This document shows positions 43,479 to 51,961 of a stretch of DNA of 64,000 bases, piece after piece. The DNA comes from Fodinibacter sp963707895 (GTDB lineage Bacteria > Actinomycetota > Actinomycetes > Actinomycetales > Dermatophilaceae): NCBI GenBank assembly GCA_963707895.1, contig CAVPRS010000002.1:186001-250000 (forward strand), given 5' to 3'. The notes beneath the pieces are model-generated. The model searched no databases, was not told the DNA's origin, and saw only the letters and a program-made list of their open reading frames with translations. Within the stretch, counting starts at the first letter, position 1, and every line of letters starts with the position of its first letter. The translations under genes were made by a program, and so were the position numbers.

Positions 43479-43973
43479 ATGAGCGGTCAGGTCGTCGTTC
43501 ACCAGGCCGGGGACGGCCCCGGTACCTGGGCCATGGGGTCCCTCTTCGAACACCTGGTCTCGGCCGAGCAGACCGGCGGCGCCTTCGGGATGTCGTTCGT
43601 GACGCAGCCGCCGGGCATCGCCACACCGCTGCACCGGCACACGCGGGAGGCCGAGGCGCTGCTCGTGCTCGAGGGCGTCATCGAGTACCGGGCGGGCGAG
43701 GAGACCTACGAGCTCACCGAGGGCTCCTTCCTCTACCTGCCGCTCGACGTGCCGCACGCGTTCCGGATCCGGGGCACGTCCCCGGCGCGGTTCGTCGCCC
43801 TGACCGCACCCGGCGGGCTGATGGGTCTGTACGACGAGGTGGGCGTGCCCGCCGCCGGGATGCACGTCCCGACCGAGGGCGAGGGTCGGTCGATGGCCGA
43901 CGAGATCGCCCGCTGGAACCAGGTCGGGCCGCGCTACGGCCTCGAGGTCGTCGGGCCGCCACTGCCCGTGTAG
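43479..43973 (+). CDS. Cupin-domain protein
   Basis: 164 residues. Cupin motif 1 is in PLHRHTREAEALLVLEGVIE (two His and a Glu for the metal), motif 2 in LPLDVPHAFRIRG. Similar small cupins include quercetin-dioxygenase-like enzymes and storage or sensor proteins; the reaction is unknown. ATG 43479 follows TGGAGGG by 5 nt. Likely the target of the divergent TetR regulator. The fds operon begins 93 bp later with its own promoter. Confidence 0.85.
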   Translation: MSGQVVVHQAGDGPGTWAMGSLFEHLVSAEQTGGAFGMSFVTQPPGIATPLHRHTREAEALLVLEGVIEYRAGEETYELTEGSFLYLPLDVPHAFRIRGTSPARFVALTAPGGLMGLYDEVGVPAAGMHVPTEGEGRSMADEIARWNQVGPRYGLEVVGPPLPV

Positions 43974-44020
43974 GCGCGACGGGAGTCCCGAGTCGCAGCC
44001 GCCCGACCGGCTTGCGCGCG

Positions 44021-44026
44021 TAGAGT
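44021..44026 (+). promoter_or_regulatory. fds operon promoter -10
   Basis: TAGAGT, 40 nt before GTG 44067; the leader ends with AGAGGAG, a good ribosome site. Confidence 0.5.
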
Positions 44027-44066
44027 TGCGACCCAGGTCACACTCAGCGCAGAGGAGTCGACGAAC

Positions 44067-44553
44067 GTGCGTCAGCGAGGCCCCGGCCCGGCACCGGCAC
44101 CCGCCCCGGCGGACCCCGAGCGGGCGGCGTCGGTGCGAGCCATCGCCGAGCAGCTGGGCGGCCTGCGCGGGCCGCTGCTCCCGGTGCTGCACGAGGTCGT
44201 CGCCACCCACGGCTACGTGGCCGACGACGACGTGATGGTCGTGGCCGAGGTGCTCAACCTCTCGCGCGCCGACGTCCACGGGGTGGTCACCTTCTACTCC
44301 GACCTGCGGCGCACTCCCCCGGTCGCACACCGGGTCGAGCTCTGCCGCGGCGAGGCCTGCCAGGCGCGGGGCGGCGAGGCCACTGCACGACCGGGCGGCC
44401 GACCGCTGGTCGGCGTCGACCGCTGTCGAGGTGGGCGAGGTGTTCTGCCTCGGGCTGTGCGCCGTCGGGCCGTCCGGCATCGTCGACGGCACCCTGCACG
44501 CCGCCCTGTCGCCCGAACGGCTCGACGCACTGACGCAGGGGTGGGACCGATGA
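44067..44553 (+). pseudogene. fdsG: NAD-dependent formate dehydrogenase gamma subunit (NuoE-like), frameshifted
   Basis: NuoE-type thioredoxin-fold subunit with a [2Fe-2S] cluster. VLHEVVATHGYVADDDVMVV, LSRADVHGVVTFYSDL and the first Cys pair in ELCRGEACQARGG are in frame. Removing one base near 44382 restores LHDRAADRW and the second pair in VFCLGLCAVGPSGIVDG. Total 487 nt is 3n+1. Stop overlaps the fdsB ATG (ATGA). It passes electrons from the alpha subunit towards the FMN of FdsB. Confidence 0.88.
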
Positions 44554-46093
44554 CGACCGTCTGGGTCCCGTGCGACGCCGCCGCCGTGGCACTCGGGGCC
44601 GATGACGTCGCCGACGCCGTCGCGGCCGCCGGGAGTCACCGTGCGCCGCAACGGCTCGCGAGGGATGCTGTGGCTCGAGCCGCTCGTCGAGGTCGAGACC
44701 GAGCGCGGCCGGGTCGGCTACGGCAACATCACCGAGTCCGAGGTCGGGCCCCTGCTCGACGGCGCGCTCGACGACACCGACCGCTGCATCGGCGTCGTCG
44801 ACGAGCACGACTGGCTCACCCGCCAGCACCGGGTGTCGTTCGCCCGGGTCGGGCTGCGTCGAGCCCACCGACCTGGCCGCCTACCGGGAGCACGGCGGGC
44901 TGCGGGGGCTCCAGCGGGCCGTCGCGCTGGCACCCGAGGAGGTCGTCGCCGAGGTGACGGCGTCGGGTCTGCGCGGGCGTGGTGGCGCGGGCTTCCCGGC
45001 CGGCATCAAGTGGGAGACGGTGCGCACGGCATCCGCCGACGTGAAGTTCGTCTGCTGCAACGCCGACGAGGGCGACAGCGGCACCTTCGCCGACCGGATG
45101 CTCATCGAGGGCGACCCGTTCACGCTCATCGAGGGGATGACGATCGCGGCGCTCGCGGTCGGCGCCACCGAGGGCTACGTCTACCTGCGCAGCGAGTACC
45201 CCCACGCGGCGCGCACCCTGCGCCGGGCCATCGACATCGCCTACGCGCACGGGGTCATCGGTGAGTCGGTGCTCGGCAGCGGTCGACGGTTCGACCTCGA
45301 CGTGCGGGTGGGCGCCGGCGCCTACATCTGCGGCGAGGAGACCTCGATGCTCGAGTCGCTCGAGGGCAAGCGCGGCGAGGTGCGGGCGAAGCCGCCGATC
45401 CCGGCCCTGGAGGGGCTGTTCGGCCGGCCGACGGTCGTCAACAACGTGCTCACGCTCGGTGCGGTGCCGATGGTGCTGGCCGACGGTGGCGAGGCCTACG
45501 CCGCGCTGGGCACCGGCCGGTCCCGGGGCACCCAGGTGTTCCAGCTCGCCGGCAACGTCGCGCGTGGCGGCATCGTCGAGGCCGACTTCGGCATCTCGCT
45601 CGGCGAGCTCGTCGACGACTTCGGCGGTGGCACGGCATCCGGGCGACCGGTGAAGGCGGTGCAGGTGGGCGGTCCGCTCGGGGCGTACCTGCCGACGACA
45701 CAGTTCTCCCTGCCGATGGACTACGAGGCCTTCGCGGATGCCGGGGCGATGGTCGGGCACGGCGGCCTCGTCGTCTGGGACGACACGATGGACGCGTCGG
45801 TGATGGCGCGGTTCGCCATGGAGTTCTGCGCCAAGGAGTCCTGCGGCAAGTGCACGCCGTGCCGCATCGGGTCGACGCGCGGCGTCGAGGTGATCGACCG
45901 GATCCGGAGCGCCACCGACGACGGCGTGCGCCGTACCCAGCTCGTGCTGCTCGAGGACCTGTGCACCACGATGACCAAGGGGTCGCTGTGCGCGATGGGC
46001 GGGCTGACGCCGATGCCGGTGCGCAGCGCGCTCGAGCACTTCCCCGAGGACTTCGGTGTGCCCGTGGACGCAACGGACGGAGCCCGACCATGA
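44550..46093 (+). pseudogene. fdsB: NAD-dependent formate dehydrogenase beta subunit (NuoF-like), two frameshifts
   Basis: N-terminal thioredoxin-like part (MTTVWVPCDAAAVALGADDV), then NuoF: FMN/NAD site GLRGRGGAGFPAGIKWE, CCNADEGDSGTFADR, GAGAYICGEETSMLESLEGK and the [4Fe-4S] ligands ESCGKCTPCRIGSTRG. One extra base near 44631 and another near 44854 break the first third; from about 44860 on it is clean. Length 1544 nt is 3n+2, as two insertions predict. Reduces NAD with electrons from FdsA. ATG/stop overlaps on both sides. Confidence 0.9.
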
Positions 46094-48913
46094 CCCTCCT
46101 CGACCCGCTGCTCGAGACCCCCGACCGAGGCACGCCGCCGGTCGCGCGGCGAGAGCACCGCGCACGTGACGATCGACGGCATCCAGGTGTTGGTGCCGGT
46201 CGGCACCTCGGTGATGCGCGCGGCGTCCCTCGCGGGGGTCACCGTGCCGAAGCTCTGCGCCACCGACTCGCTCAAGGCGTTCGGGTCGTGCCGGCTCTGC
46301 CTCGTCGAGGTCGAGGGCATGAGGGGCACACCCGCCTCGTGCACCACGCCGTGCACCGACGGCATGGTCGTGTCGACCCGCACCGAGCAGGTGCAGCAGC
46401 TGCGCCGTGGGGTGATGGAGCTCTACCTCTCCGACCACCCGCTCGACTGCGACGGGTGCGCCCGCGGCAGCTGCGACATGCAGCGGCTCGCACACGACGT
46501 CGGGCTCGCCGAGGTGCGCTACGGGCTGGGGGGCGCCTCGCACCTGGCCGAGACCGCCGACGAGTCCAACCCCTACTTCGCCTACGACCCGGCCGCCTGC
46601 ATCGTCTGCTCGCGCTGCGTGCGGGCCTGCTCGGAGACCCAGGGGACCTTCGCGCTCACCGTGTCGGGCCGCGGCTTCGACTCGCGGATCACCCCGGGCG
46701 GCACCGACTTCCTGTCGTCGGAGTGCGTCTCGTGCGGTGCCTGCGTGCAGGCCTGCCCCACCGACGCCCTCACCGAGAAGTCGGTCGTCTCGCTCGGGAT
46801 GCCGACCCGCTCGGTGGTCACCACCTGTGCCTACTGCGGGGTCGGCTGCTCGTTCAAGGCCGAGGTGCAAGGGTCCGGCGACGCGACCCGCGTCGTCCGG
46901 ATGGTGCCGTGGAAGGACGGCGGCGCCAACGAGGGGCACTCGTGCGTCAAGGGGCGCTTCGCCTACGGCTACGCGTCGCACCGCGACCGGCAGATGGCGC
47001 CCATGGTGCGCGACTCGATCGACGACGAGTGGCAGGTCGTCTCGTGGGACGAGGCCATCGCGCGGATCGCGTCCGGGTTCATCCGGCTGCGGGACAAGTA
47101 CGGCGTCGGTGCGATCGGCGGCATCTCGTCGTCGCGGTGCACCAACGAAGAGGTGTACGTCGTCCAGAAGATGGTGCGGGCGGCGTTCGGCAACAACAAC
47201 ATCGACACCTGCGCTCGGGTCTGCCACTCCCCCACCGGCTACGGCCTCAACCACGCGTTCGGCACCTCGGCGGGCACCCAGGACTTCGCCTCGGTCGACC
47301 AGGCCGACGTCATGCTGGTCATCGGCGCCAACCCCACCGACGCCCACCCCGTGTTCGCCTCGCGGATGAAGCGGCGGATGCGTGAGGGCGCACGCGTGAT
47401 CGTGGCCGACCCACGGCGGATCGACCTCGTGCGTTCACCCCACGTCGAGGCCGCCTTCCACCTGCCGGTGCGCCCGGGCACCAACGTCGCGTTCGTCAAC
47501 GCGATGTGCCACGTCATCGTCGCCGAGGGGCTCTGGGACCGCGAGTTCGTGCGGGCCCGGTGCGAGGACGCCGACACCTACCTCGAGTTCATCGCACGAC
47601 CCGAGCACTCTCCGGAGGCGACGGAGGGCGAGACGGGCATCCCGGCATCCGACCTGCGTTCTGCCGCACGGCTCTACGCGGCGGGTCCCAACTCGGCCAT
47701 CTACTACGGACTCGGGGTCACCGAGCACAGCCAGGGCTCGACCATGGTCATGGGCATGGCCAACCTCGCGATGCTCACGGGCAACCTCGGTCGCGAGGGC
47801 GTCGGGGTCAACCCGCTGCGTGGCCAGAACAACGTGCAGGGGTCGTGCGACATGGGGTCCTTCCCGCACGAGCTGCCCGGCTACCGCCACGTGTCCAGGC
47901 CCGAGGTGCGCGAGATCTACGAGTCGCTCTGGGGCGTCACGATCCAGGCCGACCCGGGCCTACGCATCCCCAACATGTTCGACGCCGCGATCGGCGGGTC
48001 GTTCAAGGGCTTGTACGTGCAGGGCGAGGACATCGCGCAGAGCGACCCCAACACCCAGCACGTCGAGGCGGCCCTGCGCTCGATGGAGCTCGTCGTCGTG
48101 CACGACCTGTTCCTCAACGAGACCGCACGGTTCGCGCACGTGTTCCTGCCCGGGGCGTCGTTCCTCGAGAAGGACGGCACGTTCACCAACGCCGAGCGTC
48201 GGATCAACCGGGTCCGCCCGGTCATGCCGTCGCGCGTGGGCAAGGACGAGTGGGAGGTCGTGTGCGACATCGCCACGGCGATGGGCTACCCGATGTCGTA
48301 TGCCGCGCCGAGCGAGATCATGGACGAGATCGCCGCCACGACACCGACGTTCGCAGGGGTGTCGTTCGACCGGCTCGACGCCGAGGGCTCGATGCAGTGG
48401 CCGGTGACCGAGGCCGCCCCCCACGGCACCCCGACGATGCACGTCGGGTCGTTCGTGCGCGGGCTCGGCCAGCTCACGACGACCGTCTACGTGCCGACGA
48501 CCGAGCGGGCCAACCGCCGCTACCCCCTGGTGCTCACCACCGGCCGCATCCTGTCGCAGTACAACGTGGGGGCCCAGACCCGCCGCACCCCCAACTCCAC
48601 CTGGCACCCCGAGGACATCCTCGAGATCCACCCGTCCGACGCCGAGCTGCGCGGGGTCACCTCGGGCGACGTCGTCGAGCTGTCGTCGCGAGTCGGAACC
48701 ACCCGGCTCACCGCGCTGGTGTCCGAGCGGATGCCGGCCGGCGTGGTCTACACGACGTTCCACCACCCCGTGACCGGGGCCAACGTCGTGACGACCGAGA
48801 ACTCGGACTGGGCCACGAACTGCCCCGAGTACAAGGTGACCGCCGTGCAGGTCGAGGTGGTCACCGAGGCGGCGCGCGCCGAGGCGGGTGCTGCAGAGGT
48901 GGTGACGCGGTGA
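46090..48913 (+). pseudogene. fdsA: NAD-dependent formate dehydrogenase alpha subunit, one frameshift near the N-terminus
   Basis: About 940 residues. After one extra base near 46150: [2Fe-2S] domain (LCATDSLKAFGSCRLCLVEV), His-Cys [4Fe-4S] (DHPLDCDGCARGSC), two ferredoxin-type clusters (CIVCSRCVRAC and CVSCGACVQAC), then the molybdopterin domain with CAYCGVGCSF. The metal ligand is a Cys in CARVCHSPTGYG, so no selenocysteine. Oxidises formate to CO2 at Mo or W. The frame is clean from 46160 to the stop, so the break sits before every conserved motif; a restart inside is possible. Confidence 0.92.
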
Positions 48914-49179
48914 CCGGCTCGTTGCGTGGCGACATCCCGCCGGTCGTGCGGCTGGGGCACGACCTGGTCCGCAACTTCGAGGCGCTGCCGCCCGACAAGG
49001 CCGCCGTCGAGATCGCGACCCACATCCGCAAGTTCTGGGAGCCGCGGATGCGCCAGGAGCTGCTCGCCCGGATCCGCTGGGGCGACGTCTCGCTGCACCC
49101 GCTGCTCGTGCGCGCCGCCGAGGACCTCGTCGACGGCGACGTCGACCGTGCCGAGGTGAAGGAGCCCTCGGGCGGTTAG
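48910..49179 (+). CDS. fdsD: Formate dehydrogenase delta subunit
   Basis: 89 residues, intact. VVRLGHDLVRNFEALPPDKA and HIRKFWEPRMRQELLARI match FdsD, a small helical subunit needed for assembly or stability in Cupriavidus-type enzymes. GTG overlaps the fdsA stop (GTGA). The sulfurtransferase fdsC/fdhD, usual between fdsA and fdsD, is missing here. Convergent with the nitroreductase gene, ends overlapping by 4 bp. Confidence 0.92.
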   Translation: MTGSLRGDIPPVVRLGHDLVRNFEALPPDKAAVEIATHIRKFWEPRMRQELLARIRWGDVSLHPLLVRAAEDLVDGDVDRAEVKEPSGG

Positions 49180-49701
49180 TCGCGAGAGGGCTTCTCCAGC
49201 ACGAAGACCCGCACCTGCCGGTCGGACACGCGGTCGAAGTACTTGGGGTAGCCGGGGTACACGCGACCTGCCAGGACGAGGATCTCCGCACCGCTCCTCG
49301 TCGCCCGCCGGGCGGGCCACGACGTCGACGGTGACGTCCCGGTGGGCCACCGTGGCGCGGGGGTCGGCCTCGAGGTTGAGCACCCACGTGGGCGTGTGGC
49401 GCTGTCCGAAGTTCGAGCCGATCAGGGCGAGGTCGTCGTGCACCGGGATGCCGATGAGCTGGGCCGGCCGGGGCCGGCCGCTGCGCCGGCCGGTGGTCGT
49501 GACGACCAGCACCGGCAGACCCGCCAGCTGCTCGACCAACGTGGTGCGACCGCGGGTCAGCCGCGTCACGGCCCGGTCGAGCGCGGGGAGCGTGCGGGCG
49601 AGGGTCCACGCTCCGGGGCGGCTGGACGCGACGGCCTGCACCGTTCGCTGCAGCGCGTTGGACGTCCTGAAGGAGTACGAGAGGTCGGTAGCGATGCCCA
49701 C
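49176..49701 (-). pseudogene. Deazaflavin (F420)-dependent nitroreductase-like protein, frameshifted
   Basis: DUF385/Ddn family split-barrel: LARTLPALDRAVTRLTRGRT, VLVVTTTGRRSGRPRPAQL, IGSNFGQRHTPTWVLNLEAD. After RPAGDEER one extra base near 49290 breaks it; without that base the end reads AEILVLAGRVYPGYPKYFDR and stops at 49176, a normal length of about 174 residues. Some members bind F420, others haem or fatty acids. GTG 49701 has TACGGT 6 nt upstream. Confidence 0.85.
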
Positions 49702-49707
49702 CCGACC

Positions 49708-49713
49708 ACCGTA
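49708..49713 (-). promoter_or_regulatory. -10 box of the nitroreductase gene
   Basis: TACGGT on the minus strand, 6 nt before GTG 49701; leaderless. Confidence 0.55.
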
Positions 49714-49737
49714 GGCGACGTCGTCGGTTCCCGGCTC

Positions 49738-49764
49738 TTGACAACGTACAACCACTTGGTTGTA
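49738..49764 (+). promoter_or_regulatory. arsR promoter with overlapping palindromic operator
   Basis: Perfect -35 TTGACA (49738-49743) followed by TACAACCA-ct-TGGTTGTA (49747-49764), an 8+8 bp palindrome that fills the spacer. Expected to be the autorepressor site of the ArsR protein. Confidence 0.75.
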
Positions 49765-49774
49765 TGTTGGTCCA

Positions 49775-50104
49775 GTGAACAAGAGCAGCGAGGACCGGGC
49801 GGACGCCCTGTTCCACGCGCTCTCCGACCGCACGCGACGCGACATCCTGCGGCGCGTGCTGGGCGGGGAGCACTCGGTCACGACCTTGGCGGCGGAGTAC
49901 GACATGAGCTTCGCCGCCGTACAGAAGCACGTCGCCGTCCTGGAACGGGCCGGCCTGCTGAACAAGCGGCGCAGTGGTCGCGAGCAGCTGGCCAGCGGTG
50001 ACGTGGAGGCGGTCCGGTCCGTCGCCTCGATGCTCGACGAGCTCGAGAGCGTCTGGCGTGGGCGGGTCGCCCGCATCGACGAACTACTCACGAAGGAGAA
50101 CTGA
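49775..50104 (+). CDS. ArsR-family winged-helix regulator (SRPBCC-linked type)
   Basis: 109 residues. ADALFHALSDRTRRDILRRV and the recognition helix MSFAAVQKHVAVLERAGLLN are typical of ArsR regulators paired with AHSA1/SRPBCC genes. No metal-binding CxC is seen, so the signal is probably not a metal. GTG 49775 lies 10 nt after the operator palindrome. The next gene starts 1 nt after its stop. Confidence 0.9.
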   Translation: MNKSSEDRADALFHALSDRTRRDILRRVLGGEHSVTTLAAEYDMSFAAVQKHVAVLERAGLLNKRRSGREQLASGDVEAVRSVASMLDELESVWRGRVARIDELLTKEN

Positions 50105-50105
50105 C

Positions 50106-50606
50106 ATGCCCGTCACCGACATCACCAAGGACATCGACGCCCGCACGCTGACCATCACGGCGGAGTTCGCCGCCCCGGTCGAGCGGGTCTGGGCGCTGTA
50201 TGCCGACCCGCGACAGCTCGAGCAGGTCTGGGGCCCACCGGAGTACCCGGCGACCTTCGTCGACCACGACCTGCGCCCGGGCGGCCGGATGACCTACTAC
50301 ATGACCTCCCCCGAGGGCGAGAAGTTCGCCGGCTACTGGGACATCCAGGAGGTCGACGAGCCGGACCTCTTCACCTTCCGAGACGGCTTCGCCGACAACG
50401 ACTTCCAGCCCAACCCCGAGCTGCCGGAGTCGCAGAACGAGTACGCCTTCAGCGAGAAGGGCAGTGGCACCCGGGCCGTGTTCACCAGCCGGTACGACTC
50501 CGCGGACGCGATGCAGAAGGTGCTCGACATGGGCATGGAGGAGGGTGCCCGGACCTCGATCAACCAGATCGACGGGTTCCTGGCGAACAACACCCAGAAC
50601 GCCTGA
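50106..50606 (+). CDS. SRPBCC/AHSA1-domain protein
   Basis: 166 residues. Fold hallmarks: RTLTITAEFAAPVERVWALY, ADPRQLEQVWGPPEYPATFV, GGRMTYYMTSPEGEKFAGYW, and a long C-terminal helix (AMQKVLDMGMEEGARTSINQ). Binds an unknown hydrophobic ligand. Always found behind such an ArsR regulator; the pair behaves as a sensor cassette. GAAGGAG lies about 7 nt before the ATG. Confidence 0.9.
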   Translation: MPVTDITKDIDARTLTITAEFAAPVERVWALYADPRQLEQVWGPPEYPATFVDHDLRPGGRMTYYMTSPEGEKFAGYWDIQEVDEPDLFTFRDGFADNDFQPNPELPESQNEYAFSEKGSGTRAVFTSRYDSADAMQKVLDMGMEEGARTSINQIDGFLANNTQNA

Positions 50607-50623
50607 GCCCCAACACAGCACGA

Positions 50624-50662
50624 GGCCCACGGTCTCCGGGAGGAACTCCCGGCCCGTGGGCC
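50624..50662 (+). terminator. Terminator of the arsR-SRPBCC operon
   Basis: Outer arms GGCCCACGG/CCGTGGGCC and inner arms CCGGGAG/CTCCCGG with loop GAA. No U-tract. Confidence 0.85.
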
Positions 50663-50676
50663 CGTGTGCGCCTGGC

Positions 50677-50709
50677 GGAACTGATGTTGCAGGGGGGGAC
50701 ATCAGTTCC
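50677..50709 (-). terminator. Probable terminator of the acyltransferase gene
   Basis: GGAACTGATGT ... ACATCAGTTCC, 11 perfect bp. The 11-nt loop holds seven G on the plus strand (C on the minus strand). About 65 nt after the acyltransferase stop. Confidence 0.55.
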
Positions 50710-50772
50710 GGATCAAGCAGGCTCAACGTAACCGACGTGCGGCGTCTTCGCACGCAAAACGCCTCCGTTTCG

Positions 50773-51891
50773 TCAGGATATGTACGAAAGGTCGCTCGAC
50801 CTCATCCGTTCGTCGGCGGCCGGGCGGCGAACCGGGGCCTGGAGCCGCCGGCGCGCGGGACGCTCGACGAAGCGGTGCACCGACCACGCCATGGCGAACA
50901 GCACTGCCACGAGGCCGGACACGACTGCTGCCGACGCCCAGCCCGAGCCCTGCGCCCATCCGCGCAGCGAGTGCACGAACGGCTGCACGAGCAGGTGGGT
51001 CAGGTACAACGCGTACGACGCCTCCCCTGCCGCGACGATGCCGGGCCACGCGAAGGCTGACGACACCCATCCGGTCGACCCGGCGAGGGCCGCCACCGAC
51101 AGGCCGAGCGCCGGTGCGGCCCAGTAGTGCCCGTTCGATGCGGCGGGGACGAGGGCCAGCGCAGTCAGCGTCGCGGGCAGCACGACGACGAGGCGTCCCA
51201 GCCTCGCCCCACCCCGCACCCAGGCGAGGCAGAGCAGCATCCCGCCGACGAACTCGCCCATGATCCGCACGTAGAACATGTGCTCGAGGTTGCCGTTGGG
51301 CAGTGCCATCGTCGCGAACACGGCCAGCATGACGGCATACGCGGCGGCCGCGAGCACCAGCGCTGAGCCGGCTCGCCGCACCCGCACGACGAGCACGAAG
51401 AGCAGCGGAGCCAGGAGGTAGGCGAACCACTCCGAGCTGATCGACCACGCGGGCGCATTGAAGCTGGGCCGATCGCTGAACCAGGTGTGCACCATGGCGA
51501 CGTTCTCGGCGTAGGCCTGCGGGGTACGGCGGTGGCCGTCGGCCCCCACCCCGAGCGTGCCGACGAGTGCGGCGACGGCCAGGTCAAGGTTGAGGGTCAG
51601 CACGTGCACCGGCCAGACCCGGGCGAACCTGTTGCGCACGAAGTCGGCACTCCCCCGCCAGGAGAACCTCCCCATCCGGTCCGCGTACGTGTACGCGAGC
51701 AGGAACCCGCTCAGCGGGAAGAAGAGGTCGACACCCAGGTAGCCGGCCCGCATGAAGGTGTCGAGCGGAGCCATCGCGGGCACCAGGGCGAGCAGGTCGT
51801 CGCGGTAGTGGAACAGCACGACCCACAGCGCCGCGACCGCCCGCAGCCCGGTGAGCGCGGGCAGCGCGGGCCTTCTGGTGGTCGGGGTCAT
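50773..51891 (-). CDS. Acyltransferase 3 family membrane protein
   Basis: 372 residues from ATG 51891. Family opening LPALTGLRAVAALWVVLFHY with the catalytic His, then FFPLSGFLLAYTY and FVRNRFARVWPVH. About ten membrane helices follow; APAWSISSEWFAYLL marks the middle. Such OafA/YrhL proteins acetylate or acylate sugars of the cell envelope. The SGNH domain of larger members is absent. The C-terminus is basic (RRRLQAPVRRP). A start 17 codons earlier is possible; neither has a clear ribosome site. Confidence 0.88.
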   Translation of the reverse strand: MTPTTRRPALPALTGLRAVAALWVVLFHYRDDLLALVPAMAPLDTFMRAGYLGVDLFFPLSGFLLAYTYADRMGRFSWRGSADFVRNRFARVWPVHVLTLNLDLAVAALVGTLGVGADGHRRTPQAYAENVAMVHTWFSDRPSFNAPAWSISSEWFAYLLAPLLFVLVVRVRRAGSALVLAAAAYAVMLAVFATMALPNGNLEHMFYVRIMGEFVGGMLLCLAWVRGGARLGRLVVVLPATLTALALVPAASNGHYWAAPALGLSVAALAGSTGWVSSAFAWPGIVAAGEASYALYLTHLLVQPFVHSLRGWAQGSGWASAAVVSGLVAVLFAMAWSVHRFVERPARRRLQAPVRRPAADERMRSSDLSYIS

Positions 51892-51961
51892 CCGACCCAC
51901 GTTGCCAAAACGGGCCGCTGGGGCCAAATCCGTCGAGAGCACGCAGGGTGCCTACCCATTC

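Noticed and set aside
43976..44000. Terminator after the cupin gene
   Set aside because: GCGACGGGA/TCCCGAGTCGC pairs only with bulges; too weak to claim.
44382..46150. Programmed frameshifting in fdsG/B/A
   Set aside because: No slippery heptamer or shared stimulatory hairpin at the break points, and the same kind of break occurs in unrelated genes.
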